NCBI RefSeq assembly: GCF_037055325.1
Contig: NZ_CP146373.1
Location: 1,674,001-1,738,000, forward strand
Direction of reading: 5' to 3'
Length of the DNA stretch: 64,000 nt
From: Arachnia propionica
GTDB lineage: Bacteria; Actinomycetota; Actinomycetes; Propionibacteriales; Propionibacteriaceae
The position numbers were made by a program, and so were the translations under genes. Positions within the stretch are counted from its first letter, which is position 1, and every line of letters begins with the position of its first letter. Below are positions 53,980 through 63,271 of the stretch, piece after piece. Below the pieces are notes generated by a model. That model was given only the letters and a program-made list of their open reading frames with translations, did not search any database and was not told the origin of the DNA.

Positions 53980-55276
53980 GGTCCTGGAGTGTTGGCTGCA
54001 CGGCACTCACGTCGGACGCTTCGAAAGGCAGACCGGTCGTGCTGCCCGGCTGGTCTACGACGCCGACGCCACCCGGGTCGTCTCGCTGTCATTGCCGATC
54101 GATGCTCCGGCCCCGGACGGCGCGGCCGAACACTACCTGCGTGGCCTGCTGCCCGAGGACCCGGTGGCGCTGCGCGACATGATGAGGGCCTCGGGTGCCA
54201 CCAGCACCGACACCTTCGAGTTGTTGCGCCAAGTCGGCGGTGACGTCGCCGGGGCCGTGCAGCTCACCGCGCCGGGCAGCGAGCCCAGAAGCGATCCGGA
54301 CCACGAACCGTTGATCGCCTCCACGTCCGATATCGGAGCACGGATCGCCGGAATCAAGGCCAGGCCCACGACCTCGGCCTTCGCCGGCGACTGGCCCCTG
54401 CGGTTCTCGCTGGCCGGCGCCCAGGCCAAGTTCGCCCTGGCCCGCATCGGCGGCAGCTGGTACCGGCCCGACGCGCAAACCCCGTCCACCCACATCGTCA
54501 AACCCGGTGCCGCCCGGAACAAACATATCGAGGCATTCGAGGCCCGGGCAATGGACCTGGTCCGACGGGCCGGGTTCGCAGTCCCGCAAGCCCGCGTGGC
54601 GCACTTCGATGACCAGAGCGCCTATGTGGTCGAGCGTTTCGACCGCGAGCTCATGCCCTCAGGGTTCAGCCGCCGCCTCCACGTCGAGGACCTGCAACAG
54701 GCCCTGGGCCGTGACCCCGAGGGCAAGTACCTCACGAGCCCCGCCGACACCATCGCCCTGCTGCGCCGCCACGATTCGGAGCTGGCCTACTGTTTCGTCG
54801 AGCAACTGGCCATCAACACCGCCATCGGCAACGCTGATGCCCACGCCAAGAACTACAGCATCATGCTTGAAAACGAACCCCGCTTGTCGCCTTTGTACGA
54901 CCTGGTTCCCCTGGGGGCCTACCCCCAGTACAGCCAACGGCTCACCATGCCGATCGGGTCGCGGCGACACACCGGCAACATCACCTTGAAGGACTGGACC
55001 GCTCTGGCCGTCGACTGCGACCTGGAGCCGGACCACGTGGTGAGCATCGTCAGCGATGTCAACCAACGCCTGTCCTCCCAGCTCGAACCGACCTTCGGAG
55101 AGTTTGCCGCCCGGTACTCGAACCTGGGCAAGGCCGTGAGGCAGATGCAGCACTATATGACAAGGAACACCGACCAGGCGTGCCTTGACACGGTCCGGCC
55201 CGAAACACCCCTGACCGGATGTCACGACCATCAGTTCGAGGACGGAAGCGACGCGGATCCTGAGATGGAGAAGTGA
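53972..55276 (+). CDS. hipA: HipA-family serine/threonine kinase toxin
   Basis: 434 residues from the ATG at 53972 (AGGTGG upstream); GTG codons at 53963 and 53966 are alternatives. HipA N-terminal subdomain (YLRGLLPEDP), ATP-binding part (FSLAGAQAKFAL), VVERFDR hinge, catalytic loop NADAHAKN and metal-binding LYDLVP. All active-site blocks are intact. HipA kinases phosphorylate aminoacyl-tRNA synthetases and cause dormancy. An unusual acidic tail of about 30 residues follows the domain. Confidence 0.88.
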   Translation: MPEVLECWLHGTHVGRFERQTGRAARLVYDADATRVVSLSLPIDAPAPDGAAEHYLRGLLPEDPVALRDMMRASGATSTDTFELLRQVGGDVAGAVQLTAPGSEPRSDPDHEPLIASTSDIGARIAGIKARPTTSAFAGDWPLRFSLAGAQAKFALARIGGSWYRPDAQTPSTHIVKPGAARNKHIEAFEARAMDLVRRAGFAVPQARVAHFDDQSAYVVERFDRELMPSGFSRRLHVEDLQQALGRDPEGKYLTSPADTIALLRRHDSELAYCFVEQLAINTAIGNADAHAKNYSIMLENEPRLSPLYDLVPLGAYPQYSQRLTMPIGSRRHTGNITLKDWTALAVDCDLEPDHVVSIVSDVNQRLSSQLEPTFGEFAARYSNLGKAVRQMQHYMTRNTDQACLDTVRPETPLTGCHDHQFEDGSDADPEMEK

Positions 55277-55365
55277 TCCCGGATTGGGGCGAACCCACGA
55301 GCTTGTTCACAACCAGCAGGCCGAGCGCGAATTCCCTAGTTGAAGCGGCTCCCCTCCAGGAGCGA

Positions 55366-55665
55366 CTACTCGGACGCAGCCTTCAGCGCCAGCCGGTACT
55401 GGCTTCCGTCAGGTGAGCGCAGCAGCCGTCCCTCATCAATGAGGGCGCGCCGCAAGGTCACGGGGTCCTCCGTGATCGTGGCCAGTTCCTGGGTGATCTC
55501 ACGCTCCGTCCACGTAGACCCTTCGTGCATGCAGTCGATGGCGATGTCGAAGAGCATGTCGCGCAGCGCCTGTTTTCGTGGCCAGCGCTCGACCCGACCG
55601 CCGGAGAGGCAGCTTCGCAGCCTCGGGATCTCCTTGACTCGCTCCTCGAACAAGGCAGTGTCCAT
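55366..55665 (-). CDS. DUF2087-domain protein
   Basis: 99 residues from the ATG at 55665. The C-terminal 70 residues (RWPRKQALRDMLFDIAID, STWTEREITQELATI, DPVTLRRALIDEGRLLRSPDGSQY read in blocks) fit the DUF2087 pattern, a winged-helix-like domain often attached to regulators. It is a stand-alone version here. Function unknown. It is convergent with hipA. Confidence 0.75.
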   Translation of the reverse strand: MDTALFEERVKEIPRLRSCLSGGRVERWPRKQALRDMLFDIAIDCMHEGSTWTEREITQELATITEDPVTLRRALIDEGRLLRSPDGSQYRLALKAASE

Positions 55666-55868
55666 GGACCGCATCCTAGCTGGCGCGGCCTCCGGGCAGA
55701 CCGGATGTGCGGTCCCGCCCATGGGACTCGAGCCACCGCACCCGCGACCCCGCCACACCGCGTCGAGAATCACTTTCATCACACACATCAGTGCTCTCGG
55801 GTAATTGACAGGACATATGCTCGAATCTAGGCTGATTTGTGCCCAACGACGCGCCAGAAAGGACCTTC

Positions 55869-56798
55869 ATGGCCGACAAGTCCCGCAACCCCGAGCCCCG
55901 GTACAACAAGCTGACCATCGGTGTCTGTCCCGACCAGTGGGGCGTCTGGTTCCCCGAGGATCCGGTGCAGATTCCGTGGGAGAAAGCCCTCGACGAGATG
56001 GCCGAGGCCGGTTTCTCCGTGATGGAGACCGGCCCCTTCGGCTACTTCCCCACCGACCCCGAGCGCCTGGCCGAGGAGATGGGCAAGCGGGGTTTCCGCG
56101 TCGTCGCCGGCACCGGTTGGGGCGTCCTCCACAAGGCCGAGGCCTGGGCCGACACGGAGCGCACCTTCCGCGCCATCGGTGAAACCCACGCCGCCGTCGG
56201 CGCCGAGTACGTGGTGCACCTGCCACCGATGTTCCGCGACGAGCACACCGGCGAGTTCACCGACGTGCGTCACCTCGACGGCGAGGCCTGGGATCTGTAC
56301 ATCAACAACGCCAACCGGCTCGGTCGCATGATGAAGGAGGACTACGGCCTCACGATGGTCCTCCATCCGCACGGCGACTCCCATATCGAGACCCGCGAGG
56401 ATATCGACCGCATCTTCCAGGCCACCGACCCCGACTACGTCGGTTTCTGCCTGGACACCGGCCACATCGTCTACGGCATGGCCGACAACACCGCCCTGAT
56501 CCGCGACTACCCGGAGCGCATCTCCTACGTCCACATCAAGGCCATGGACCCGAAGCTCGTCAAACAGGCCCACGACGAGGACTGGCCGTTCGTGAAGGCC
56601 GTCAAGGCGGGCTGCTCCGTGCCGCCGCCGGAGGGCGAACCTGACATGCCGAGCCTCGTCGAGGCCCTCGCCGATCTCGACAAGGAGCTCTACGTCATCT
56701 GCGAGCAGGACATGTACGGCTGCGACCCGTCCTACCCGCTGCCCAACGCCATCAAAGTCCGCGAATACCTGGCCTCCATCGGCCTCGGAGTGAAGTGA
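55869..56798 (+). CDS. Sugar phosphate isomerase/epimerase (inosose-dehydratase-like)
   Basis: 309 residues from the ATG at 55869 (GAAAGGA upstream). AP-endonuclease-2-like TIM barrel: [16 protein letters not shown] at the start and metal-site residues in [29 protein letters not shown] and EQDMYG. The layout is that of IolE/IolI-type enzymes. It overlaps the dehydrogenase by 4 bp. With that enzyme and a second isomerase it forms a three-gene polyol operon, probably acting on inosose or a keto-sugar. Confidence 0.87.
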   Translation: MADKSRNPEPRYNKLTIGVCPDQWGVWFPEDPVQIPWEKALDEMAEAGFSVMETGPFGYFPTDPERLAEEMGKRGFRVVAGTGWGVLHKAEAWADTERTFRAIGETHAAVGAEYVVHLPPMFRDEHTGEFTDVRHLDGEAWDLYINNANRLGRMMKEDYGLTMVLHPHGDSHIETREDIDRIFQATDPDYVGFCLDTGHIVYGMADNTALIRDYPERISYVHIKAMDPKLVKQAHDEDWPFVKAVKAGCSVPPPEGEPDMPSLVEALADLDKELYVICEQDMYGCDPSYPLPNAIKVREYLASIGLGVK

Positions 56799-57811
56799 GC
56801 GACACCATGACCCTGCGAATCGGAATGATCGGCCCCGGCGGGATGGGGCAGGCGCACATCGAACGCATCCACAGCGTCATCGCGGGCGGTCGGGTGGTGG
56901 CCGTCGCCGACCTCAACGCCGAAAACGCCCGGAAGGTCGCCGACCGGATCGGCGCGACGACCTTCCCGAGTTCCGCGGAGCTCATCGCCTCGAACGATGT
57001 CGACGCCGTCATGATCTGCAGCTTCGGGCCCGCCCACGAACCCGACGTGATCGCAGCCGTCGAGGCCGGCACGTACGTCTTCTGCGAGAAACCCCTCGCC
57101 CCCACCGCCGACGCCTGTGCGCGCATCATGGAGGCCGAGCAGAAGGCGGGCAAGAAGCTCGTCACCGTCGGTTTCATGCGTCGCTTCGATGCCTCCTACC
57201 GGGAGATGAAGGCCATCCTCGATGCCGGCGAGATCGGCGAGGCCCTCATGGTCCACAATGCGCACCGCAACCCGACGGTGCCGGAAAGCTACACCTGGGA
57301 CATGGCGATCAACGACACCGCCATCCACGAAATCGACACCATGCGCTGGCTGCTCGGCGAGGAGTTCGTCTCGGCCCGCGTCGACAAGCCGAATAAGACC
57401 ACGAACCGTTTCCCGCACCTGCAGGACCCGCTGGTGCTGATCCTCACCACCACCTCCGGGGTGCGCGTCGACGACGAGATCTTCGTCAACTGTCAGTACG
57501 GCTACGACATCCAGTGCGAGCTGGTCGGCGAGAACGGGGCGGTGCGGCTCAGCGACCAGGAGCTGGTGCAGCGCGCCGACCTGCAGGGTCGCCGTAACCG
57601 GCTGACCATGGACCACAACCAGCGCTTCGGCCAGGCCTTTGTGCGTGAAGTGCAGGAGTGGATCACCGCCGTCTCGCAGGACCGTCACACCGGCTCCACC
57701 GCGTGGGACGGCTACGCGGCCGCCTGTGTCTGCGACGCCGGCGTCAAGGCTCTTGAGGCCGATGGCGAGGTGGCGGTCGAGATGATGCCCAAACCCGCGT
57801 TCTACGCCTGA
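56795..57811 (+). CDS. Gfo/Idh/MocA-family dehydrogenase (inositol-2-dehydrogenase-like)
   Basis: 338 residues from a GTG that overlaps the upstream stop (GTGA). Rossmann motif [15 protein letters not shown], the EKP motif (FCEKPLAP), and the catalytic block [13 protein letters not shown]. Similar in size and motifs to IolG, which oxidises myo-inositol with NAD. Set between two isomerases, this makes inositol or a related polyol the best guess. Confidence 0.88.
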   Translation: MSDTMTLRIGMIGPGGMGQAHIERIHSVIAGGRVVAVADLNAENARKVADRIGATTFPSSAELIASNDVDAVMICSFGPAHEPDVIAAVEAGTYVFCEKPLAPTADACARIMEAEQKAGKKLVTVGFMRRFDASYREMKAILDAGEIGEALMVHNAHRNPTVPESYTWDMAINDTAIHEIDTMRWLLGEEFVSARVDKPNKTTNRFPHLQDPLVLILTTTSGVRVDDEIFVNCQYGYDIQCELVGENGAVRLSDQELVQRADLQGRRNRLTMDHNQRFGQAFVREVQEWITAVSQDRHTGSTAWDGYAAACVCDAGVKALEADGEVAVEMMPKPAFYA

Positions 57812-57823
57812 GGAGGAACCCCC

Positions 57824-58690
57824 ATGGTGAAAATCCTGCTGGACCCGTCGATGTACCACCCTCACCTCAGCGTCGCCGAGGAGTGCTTCAAGGCCGCCGA
57901 TCTCGGCTACGAGTACATCGAGCTGTCGCCGCGTGCCGACTTCCACGAGTGGCACCACTATCCCAAGGTCGATGACGCGGAGGTCGCGAAGGTCAAGAAG
58001 GCCATGTCCGCCTCCGGCGTGAAGATCTGGACCTTCAACCCGGTGTTCAACTGGTCCTCGCCCGACGAGCAGGAACGCCAGGCGCAGGTGCGCAACTTCC
58101 GTCGTCTCCTGGAGATCGCGGAGGAGTTGGAGGTGCCGCTGATCGCCACCGAATTCTCGGGCGACCCGAACGAGCCCCTCAAGTCTGAGCACCAGTTCTA
58201 CACGTCCATCGAGGAGTTGATCCCGGACTTCGAGAAACGCGGCATCGAGTGCACCATCGAGGCCCACCCCTACGACTTCGTCGAGACCAACGAGCGTGCC
58301 GTGCAGATCGTGCGCGGGGTGAACAAGCCGTGGCTGAACTACGAGTTCTGCCTGCCGCACATGTTCCACCTGTCCGAGGGTCGGGGGGATCCGCGGGCGA
58401 TGATGGAATACGCCGGCCCGAGGCTGCGACACGTGCACATCGCGGACGTGTGGAACCATCTCGCCAACGTGGGGAACCGCTACATCATCAACCCGCCCGG
58501 GGTGGATGCCCGCATCCACCAGCACAACGAGATCGGCAACGGCGAGGTGCCGTGGGACGAGGTCTTCGGGTATCTCCGGGAGATCAACTACGACGGCCCG
58601 CTGTCGGTGTGCGTCTTCGGGTGGGAGGAGGACGCCGACGCCATCCACGTGCGGATGCGTGAACGCCTGGAGAAGGAGTTCGCGAAATAG
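57824..58690 (+). CDS. Sugar phosphate isomerase/epimerase
   Basis: 288 residues, TIM barrel with IELSPRADFHEW near the start and metal-site blocks ATEFSGDP, TIEAHPYDF, YEFCLPHMFHL and HVHIADVW. The GAGGAAC site lies 5 nt before the ATG. It is the third gene of the cluster. It is distinct from the isomerase at 55869 and likely acts on a different intermediate. Confidence 0.87.
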   Translation: MVKILLDPSMYHPHLSVAEECFKAADLGYEYIELSPRADFHEWHHYPKVDDAEVAKVKKAMSASGVKIWTFNPVFNWSSPDEQERQAQVRNFRRLLEIAEELEVPLIATEFSGDPNEPLKSEHQFYTSIEELIPDFEKRGIECTIEAHPYDFVETNERAVQIVRGVNKPWLNYEFCLPHMFHLSEGRGDPRAMMEYAGPRLRHVHIADVWNHLANVGNRYIINPPGVDARIHQHNEIGNGEVPWDEVFGYLREINYDGPLSVCVFGWEEDADAIHVRMRERLEKEFAK

Positions 58691-58702
58691 TCGCCTGATT
58701 CC

Positions 58703-58788
58703 CCTGACGCTGGTTGAGCCGGAGCACGAGCGCCCTCCCTGACGCTGGCTGCCCCGGAACGCGAGGAACGAGCGCCCGAGTCGAAACC
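58703..58788 (+). repeat. Dispersed repeat, tandem pair
   Basis: cctgacgctggttgagccgga (58703) and cctgacgctggctgccccgg (58739) are imperfect copies 36 bp apart, ending in gagtcgaaacc at about 58778-58788. Related to the repeats at 23675, 38863 and 41187. The rest of 58691-58947 holds no gene; GATAAT at 58880 is a possible -10 box for the antiporter. Confidence 0.6.
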
Positions 58789-58947
58789 GTCCGGGCCGCT
58801 CACCTCGGTTCCGGCGCACCCCACCCACTGACACACATGAAACCCGACCCAACCAGCTTTCCGGTTTGGCGGCATGGGGGATAATTCAACCGGCCCGGTT
58901 TCAATCGCTGGGCGGGTTCATCGAGGGATTCCAGGGAAAGGTGGCGC

Positions 58948-60543
58948 ATGGAGGGTCTCATCATCGTGGTCGGAGTCGGGATTGCGGTGGTGGCGGGCAA
59001 TGCCCTGGCCCCCAAGTTGCGTCTTCCGGTGCCGCTGACGCTGGTCTTCCTCGGGTTCGCGCTGGCCTTCGTTCCCAGTCTGGAAAATCTTCACATGCCC
59101 TCCGAGGTGGTGCTGCTGCTGTTCCTCCCGGGCCTGCTGTTCTGGGAGAGTCTCACCACCTCCAGGAACGCCATCCGACGCGACCTGCGCGGCATCCTGA
59201 TCACCTCGACGGTGTTCGTGGTGGCCACCGCCTTCGCTGTGGCGTGGATCGCGTCGTCGCTGGGGATCCCGTGGGAGGCGGCCCTGATCCTGGGTGCCGC
59301 CGTCGCCCCGCCCGACGCCACCGCCGCGGCCGCCCTGGCCAAGGGCCTGCCCCGCCGCCAGTTCATGCTGTTGAAGGCCGAGAGCCTCACCAACGACGGC
59401 ACCGCCCTGGTGGTCTACACCATCGCCGTCGGCCTGGCGCTCGGCGGGCAGTACACCCCCTGGGACATCACGCGCATGGCCGTGGTCTCGTTCTTCGGCG
59501 GGATCCTCATCGGGATCGCCGTCGCCGCGGTCGCCTACCCGGCTTTTCGTCGCCTCCACGAACCCATCACCATCAACATGGCCCTCCTGGTCACCCCGTA
59601 CGCCGCCTACCTGACCGCGGAGCTGGTGCACGCCTCTGGTGTGCTGGCGGCGGTGGTGGCGGGCCTGATCATCTCGACGCTGTCGAACCGGGTCAGCACC
59701 CCCGAGTCGCGCACCCAGGCGGAACATTTCTGGCCATTGGCCACCAGCCTGCTCAACGGCGCCCTGTTCCTGCTGATCGGTATCGAGACACGCCTGCTGA
59801 TCGTCAACTTCAGTTTCTCTGAGTTCCTGACGCTGGCGGGCATCGCGATCGGTGTAGCCGTGACCCTGGTGGTCTCCCGTTTCGTGTTCCTGCAGATCAC
59901 GGCGATGATCATCCGCGCCCTCGACCGCCGGCCCGAGCAACGACAGCGTCGCCTGAGCTACCGGGCCCGGGTCGTCAGCGCGGTCTCGGCCTTTCGCGGC
60001 GGGGTTTCCCTGGCGATCGCGCTGTCGATTCCCCTGGTCATGAACGACGGGTCGCCATTTCCCTACCGCGACGACGTGGTTCTCGTCGCCGCCCTCGCGA
60101 TCGTGATCGGGATGGCGGTGCAGGGCCCGCTGCTGCCCAAGGTGATCGCGTGGGCCGCCAAGGGCGGTCACACCGGCGATGACGAGGAGGCCGAGCTGAC
60201 CGAGGAACAGCTCGCCACCGAGGGGCGGCTGGCAATCCTGGAGGCCGTTCGCCCCGAACTGCCCGCTCTCGCCGAACAGGCGGGGGTTCCCCCGCGCATC
60301 GCCGAGGCCATGGAGGAACGCCTCGACGACATCGCGGCCCACATCGGGGCTGACGACGAGGAGGATGACGTGGCGGAGATCGTCGCCCTCGAACGCCTCC
60401 ACGGTGCCGTGCTCAAGCGGAAACGGGAGCTGCTGAGCCAGTTCGTCCGGGAACGCAGGATCAGCGACGAAACCGCCCGGATCCTGCGGGCCCGCATGGA
60501 CCTGGAGGAGATCCACCGCAACGGCTATCTGCCCTACGAGTGA
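58948..60543 (+). CDS. Na+/H+ antiporter (CPA1 family, NhaP/Nhe type)
   Basis: 531 residues, about 12 membrane spans and a C-terminal cytoplasmic domain of about 120 residues with acidic and coiled regions. The ion-binding motif is AAVAPPDATAAAALAKG (Asp-bearing, as in CPA1), preceded by LPGLLFWESL and followed by ESLTNDGTALVVYTIAV and FRGGVSLAIAL. Exchanges Na+ for protons and so helps regulate internal pH. AGGGAAAGG lies upstream. Confidence 0.92.
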   Translation: MEGLIIVVGVGIAVVAGNALAPKLRLPVPLTLVFLGFALAFVPSLENLHMPSEVVLLLFLPGLLFWESLTTSRNAIRRDLRGILITSTVFVVATAFAVAWIASSLGIPWEAALILGAAVAPPDATAAAALAKGLPRRQFMLLKAESLTNDGTALVVYTIAVGLALGGQYTPWDITRMAVVSFFGGILIGIAVAAVAYPAFRRLHEPITINMALLVTPYAAYLTAELVHASGVLAAVVAGLIISTLSNRVSTPESRTQAEHFWPLATSLLNGALFLLIGIETRLLIVNFSFSEFLTLAGIAIGVAVTLVVSRFVFLQITAMIIRALDRRPEQRQRRLSYRARVVSAVSAFRGGVSLAIALSIPLVMNDGSPFPYRDDVVLVAALAIVIGMAVQGPLLPKVIAWAAKGGHTGDDEEAELTEEQLATEGRLAILEAVRPELPALAEQAGVPPRIAEAMEERLDDIAAHIGADDEEDDVAEIVALERLHGAVLKRKRELLSQFVRERRISDETARILRARMDLEEIHRNGYLPYE

Positions 60544-60592
60544 CCCCTGAATTGGTTGAATCGTCTCACACTTCGGCACCCTGTCATTTGTA

Positions 60593-60621
60593 TTGACATT
60601 TCATGCCCTTTGCGACAGGAT
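60593..60621 (+). promoter_or_regulatory. Sigma-70-type promoter of the sugar ABC operon
   Basis: TTGACA (60593-60598), 17 bp, CAGGAT (60616-60621). An inverted repeat TGTCA-n7-TGACA (60582-60598) overlaps the -35 box and could be an operator for a LacI- or GntR-type repressor. Confidence 0.65.
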
Positions 60622-60687
60622 CAACTCGTCGCAGGGAGGCGACTTCCAGGTCCTGTTCGGGACACCGACACGAGGAAGTGAGAAGTG

Positions 60688-61701
60688 ATGAAGCGAGTAC
60701 CGAAATTCGCCGTTCTCACGCTCAGCGCGATGCTTGCGCTGAGCGGGTGCGGCATGACCAGCGACCCGTTGCCGGGCACCATTGGTGAGGACGGCCAGCC
60801 GGCGGCCGTCACAACGCAAGACTACGCCCCCGCCGAGGTCATCAAACCAAAAGACGGCAAGAAGGTGAAGATCGGCGCTTCCTTCCCGCTGCTGGACCAG
60901 TTCCTCCAGAATGTGGCCAACTCCATCAAGGAGCGGGCCGAGGCCGCCGGCGCCGAGGTGAGCATCACCTCCGCCGAGGAGAAGATCGAGATCCAGCTCA
61001 ACCAGATCGAAAACTTCATCGCTTCCGGCGTCGACGCCCTCATTGTCCTGCCACAGGACACCGCCACCACCGCCCAGATCACCCAGAAGGCGAAGGCGGC
61101 GAACATCCCGCTGGTTTACGTGAACCGCCGTCCCTCCGAACTGCCCAAGGGCGTGCCCTACGTCGGCTCCGACTCCCTGGTAGCGGGTCAGCTCGAGATG
61201 GAACAGCTGGCCAAGCTGTCGAACCAGCAGGGCAACGTCGCCATCCTGCAGGGCGACCCCACCCAGGAGGCCGCCCAGCAGCGCACCCAGGGCTGCGAGG
61301 AAGTCGCCGCGAAGTACAACATGAAGGTCGTGTTCAACCAGACCGGTCTCTGGGCGCGCGACAAGGGGCTCGCATTGGCCGAGAACCTGATCCAGTCCGG
61401 GCAGCAGGTCGACGTCATCTGCGCCAACAACGATGAGATGGCCCTCGGCGCCATCAACGCCTTCGAGAACGCCGGCATGCTCGACAAGGTGGTCGTGGGT
61501 GGCGTGGATGCCACCGGCGACGCGCTGAACGCCATGGCCGCGGGCAAGCTGGAGGTCACCGTCTTCCAGGATGCCAAGGGCCAGGGACAGGCGGGAGTCG
61601 ACACCGCAATCAAGATGGTCAACGGCGACGAGGTACCGGACATCATCAACGTCCCCTACCAGCTGGTCACACCCGAGAACATGAGCCAGTTCCAGCAGTG
61701 A
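60688..61701 (+). CDS. Ribose/inositol-type periplasmic-binding lipoprotein
   Basis: 337 residues. The ATG at 60688 is preferred over the GTG one codon earlier because AGGAAG is at the right distance. Lipobox LALSGC. It is a Peripla_BP_4 (RbsB-like) binding protein, with a typical first strand ([19 protein letters not shown]) and [19 protein letters not shown] near the end. Delivers a sugar or polyol to the importer encoded downstream. Inositol is favoured by the isomerase/dehydrogenase cluster 2 kb away. Confidence 0.92.
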   Translation: MKRVPKFAVLTLSAMLALSGCGMTSDPLPGTIGEDGQPAAVTTQDYAPAEVIKPKDGKKVKIGASFPLLDQFLQNVANSIKERAEAAGAEVSITSAEEKIEIQLNQIENFIASGVDALIVLPQDTATTAQITQKAKAANIPLVYVNRRPSELPKGVPYVGSDSLVAGQLEMEQLAKLSNQQGNVAILQGDPTQEAAQQRTQGCEEVAAKYNMKVVFNQTGLWARDKGLALAENLIQSGQQVDVICANNDEMALGAINAFENAGMLDKVVVGGVDATGDALNAMAAGKLEVTVFQDAKGQGQAGVDTAIKMVNGDEVPDIINVPYQLVTPENMSQFQQ

Positions 61702-61747
61702 CGACGCAGGGGTCGGGAATTCCCATCCCCTTGAGCAGGGAGAACCA

Positions 61748-63271
61748 ATGCAAGAGGTAATTCTGCGGATGCAGGGCATCCGCAAGACCTTCCCGGGCGT
61801 CGTGGCGTTGGACAACGTCAACCTTGACGTCCGCAGCGGCACCGTGCACTCGCTGATGGGCGAGAACGGGGCCGGCAAATCCACCCTCATGAAGTGCCTG
61901 ATCGGCATGTACACCCCCGATGAGGGAACCGTCGAACTGGCGGGCGACATCGTGAGGTTCAAGGACACCAAGGACGGCCTGGAGCACGGCATCTCGATGA
62001 TCCACCAGGAGCTGTCCCCCGTACCCGAGATGATGGTGGCGGAGAACATCTGGCTGGGCCGCGAGCCTCGTGGCCGGCTCGGGCTGCTCAGCCCCGCCGC
62101 CATGTTCCGCAAGACCCGCGAACTCTTCGACGAATGGAAGATCAACATCGACCCGAAGGCCCGGATGAAGGACCTGACGGTGTCGAAGCAGCAGATGGTC
62201 GAGATCGCCAAGGCCATCAGCTACGACGCGAAGATCATCATCATGGACGAACCCACCTCGGCCATTCCGGAACGCGAGGTGGCACACCTGCACGGGATGA
62301 TCAAACGCCTCACCGATTTCGGCGTCGCCATCATCTACATCACCCACAAGATGGACGAGGTCTTTCGGATCTCCGATGACATCACCGTCTTCCGCGATGG
62401 CAAGCACGTGGGCTCCTACCCGGCGAAGGAACTCGACCGCGACAAGCTCATCAAACTGATGGTGGGCCGCGAGCTAACGGACCTGTTCCCGAAGGAGGAG
62501 GCCGAGATCGGCGATGTGGTGCTCTCGGTGCAGGGCCTCACCCGGGGCTCTGTGGTCAAGGACGTCAGCTTCGAACTGCACCGGGGCGAGATCCTTGGGC
62601 TCGCGGGGCTGATGGGCGCGGGCCGCACCGAGGTGCTGGAAACCATCTTCGGCATCGAGAAAGCCGATTCCGGGGAGGTTGTCCTCAACGGCAAAACGCT
62701 GAGGATCAAACAGCCTTCGGACGCCATCCGGGCTGGCATGGCGCTGCTGACGGAGGACCGCAAACTGAACGGCATCATGGGGGTGCTGTCGGTGCGCGAC
62801 AACATCACGGCCGCGGCCCTGCCGCGTTACAGCCCCCGCGGTGTTCTTCGCGTCGGCGAGATGCGGAAAGACTCCGAGGACCAGCGTGAGAAGCTGCGCA
62901 TCAAGACCCCGTCGTTGAGCCAGCTGATCAAGAACCTCTCGGGCGGTAACCAGCAGAAGGCGCTGATTTCTCGTTGGTTGCTGACCGTCCCGGACGTCTT
63001 GATGATCGACGAACCCACCCGCGGCATCGACGTGGGCGCGAAATCCGAGATCCACCGTCTCATGTCCATGCTGGCCCAGGAGGGCAAGGCAATCATCATG
63101 GTCTCCTCCGAGCTGCCAGAAGTGCTCGGCATGAGTGACCGCATCCTCGTGATGCACGAGGGACGCATCTCCGGTGAACTCTCCCGCGAGGAGGCCAACC
63201 AGGAGTCCGTCATGCACCTGGCAACCGGCGGCGACGAGGTCGCCGCGAGCGAAGGAAACCCCAATGACTGA
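61748..63271 (+). CDS. Sugar ABC transporter ATPase, dual-domain (RbsA/MglA type)
   Basis: 507 residues with two fused ATPase domains. N-terminal: Walker [10 protein letters not shown], signature LTVSKQQM, Walker [12 protein letters not shown]-terminal: G-rich Walker A replaced by GLMGAGRTE, signature LSGGNQQK, Walker [12 protein letters not shown]. The degenerate second Walker A is normal for this family. It overlaps the permease by 8 bp. Confidence 0.95.
   Translation: MQEVILRMQGIRKTFPGVVALDNVNLDVRSGTVHSLMGENGAGKSTLMKCLIGMYTPDEGTVELAGDIVRFKDTKDGLEHGISMIHQELSPVPEMMVAENIWLGREPRGRLGLLSPAAMFRKTRELFDEWKINIDPKARMKDLTVSKQQMVEIAKAISYDAKIIIMDEPTSAIPEREVAHLHGMIKRLTDFGVAIIYITHKMDEVFRISDDITVFRDGKHVGSYPAKELDRDKLIKLMVGRELTDLFPKEEAEIGDVVLSVQGLTRGSVVKDVSFELHRGEILGLAGLMGAGRTEVLETIFGIEKADSGEVVLNGKTLRIKQPSDAIRAGMALLTEDRKLNGIMGVLSVRDNITAAALPRYSPRGVLRVGEMRKDSEDQREKLRIKTPSLSQLIKNLSGGNQQKALISRWLLTVPDVLMIDEPTRGIDVGAKSEIHRLMSMLAQEGKAIIMVSSELPEVLGMSDRILVMHEGRISGELSREEANQESVMHLATGGDEVAASEGNPND

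Noticed and set aside
55700-55760. tRNA-like stretch (gctcgagtccc) on the minus strand
   Set aside because: Only a T-loop-like piece is present; acceptor, D and anticodon stems cannot be formed.
56732-58852. 706-codon frame opposite the dehydrogenase/isomerase genes
   Set aside because: Spans several real genes on the other strand and has shadow composition (Val/Asp/Gly/His).
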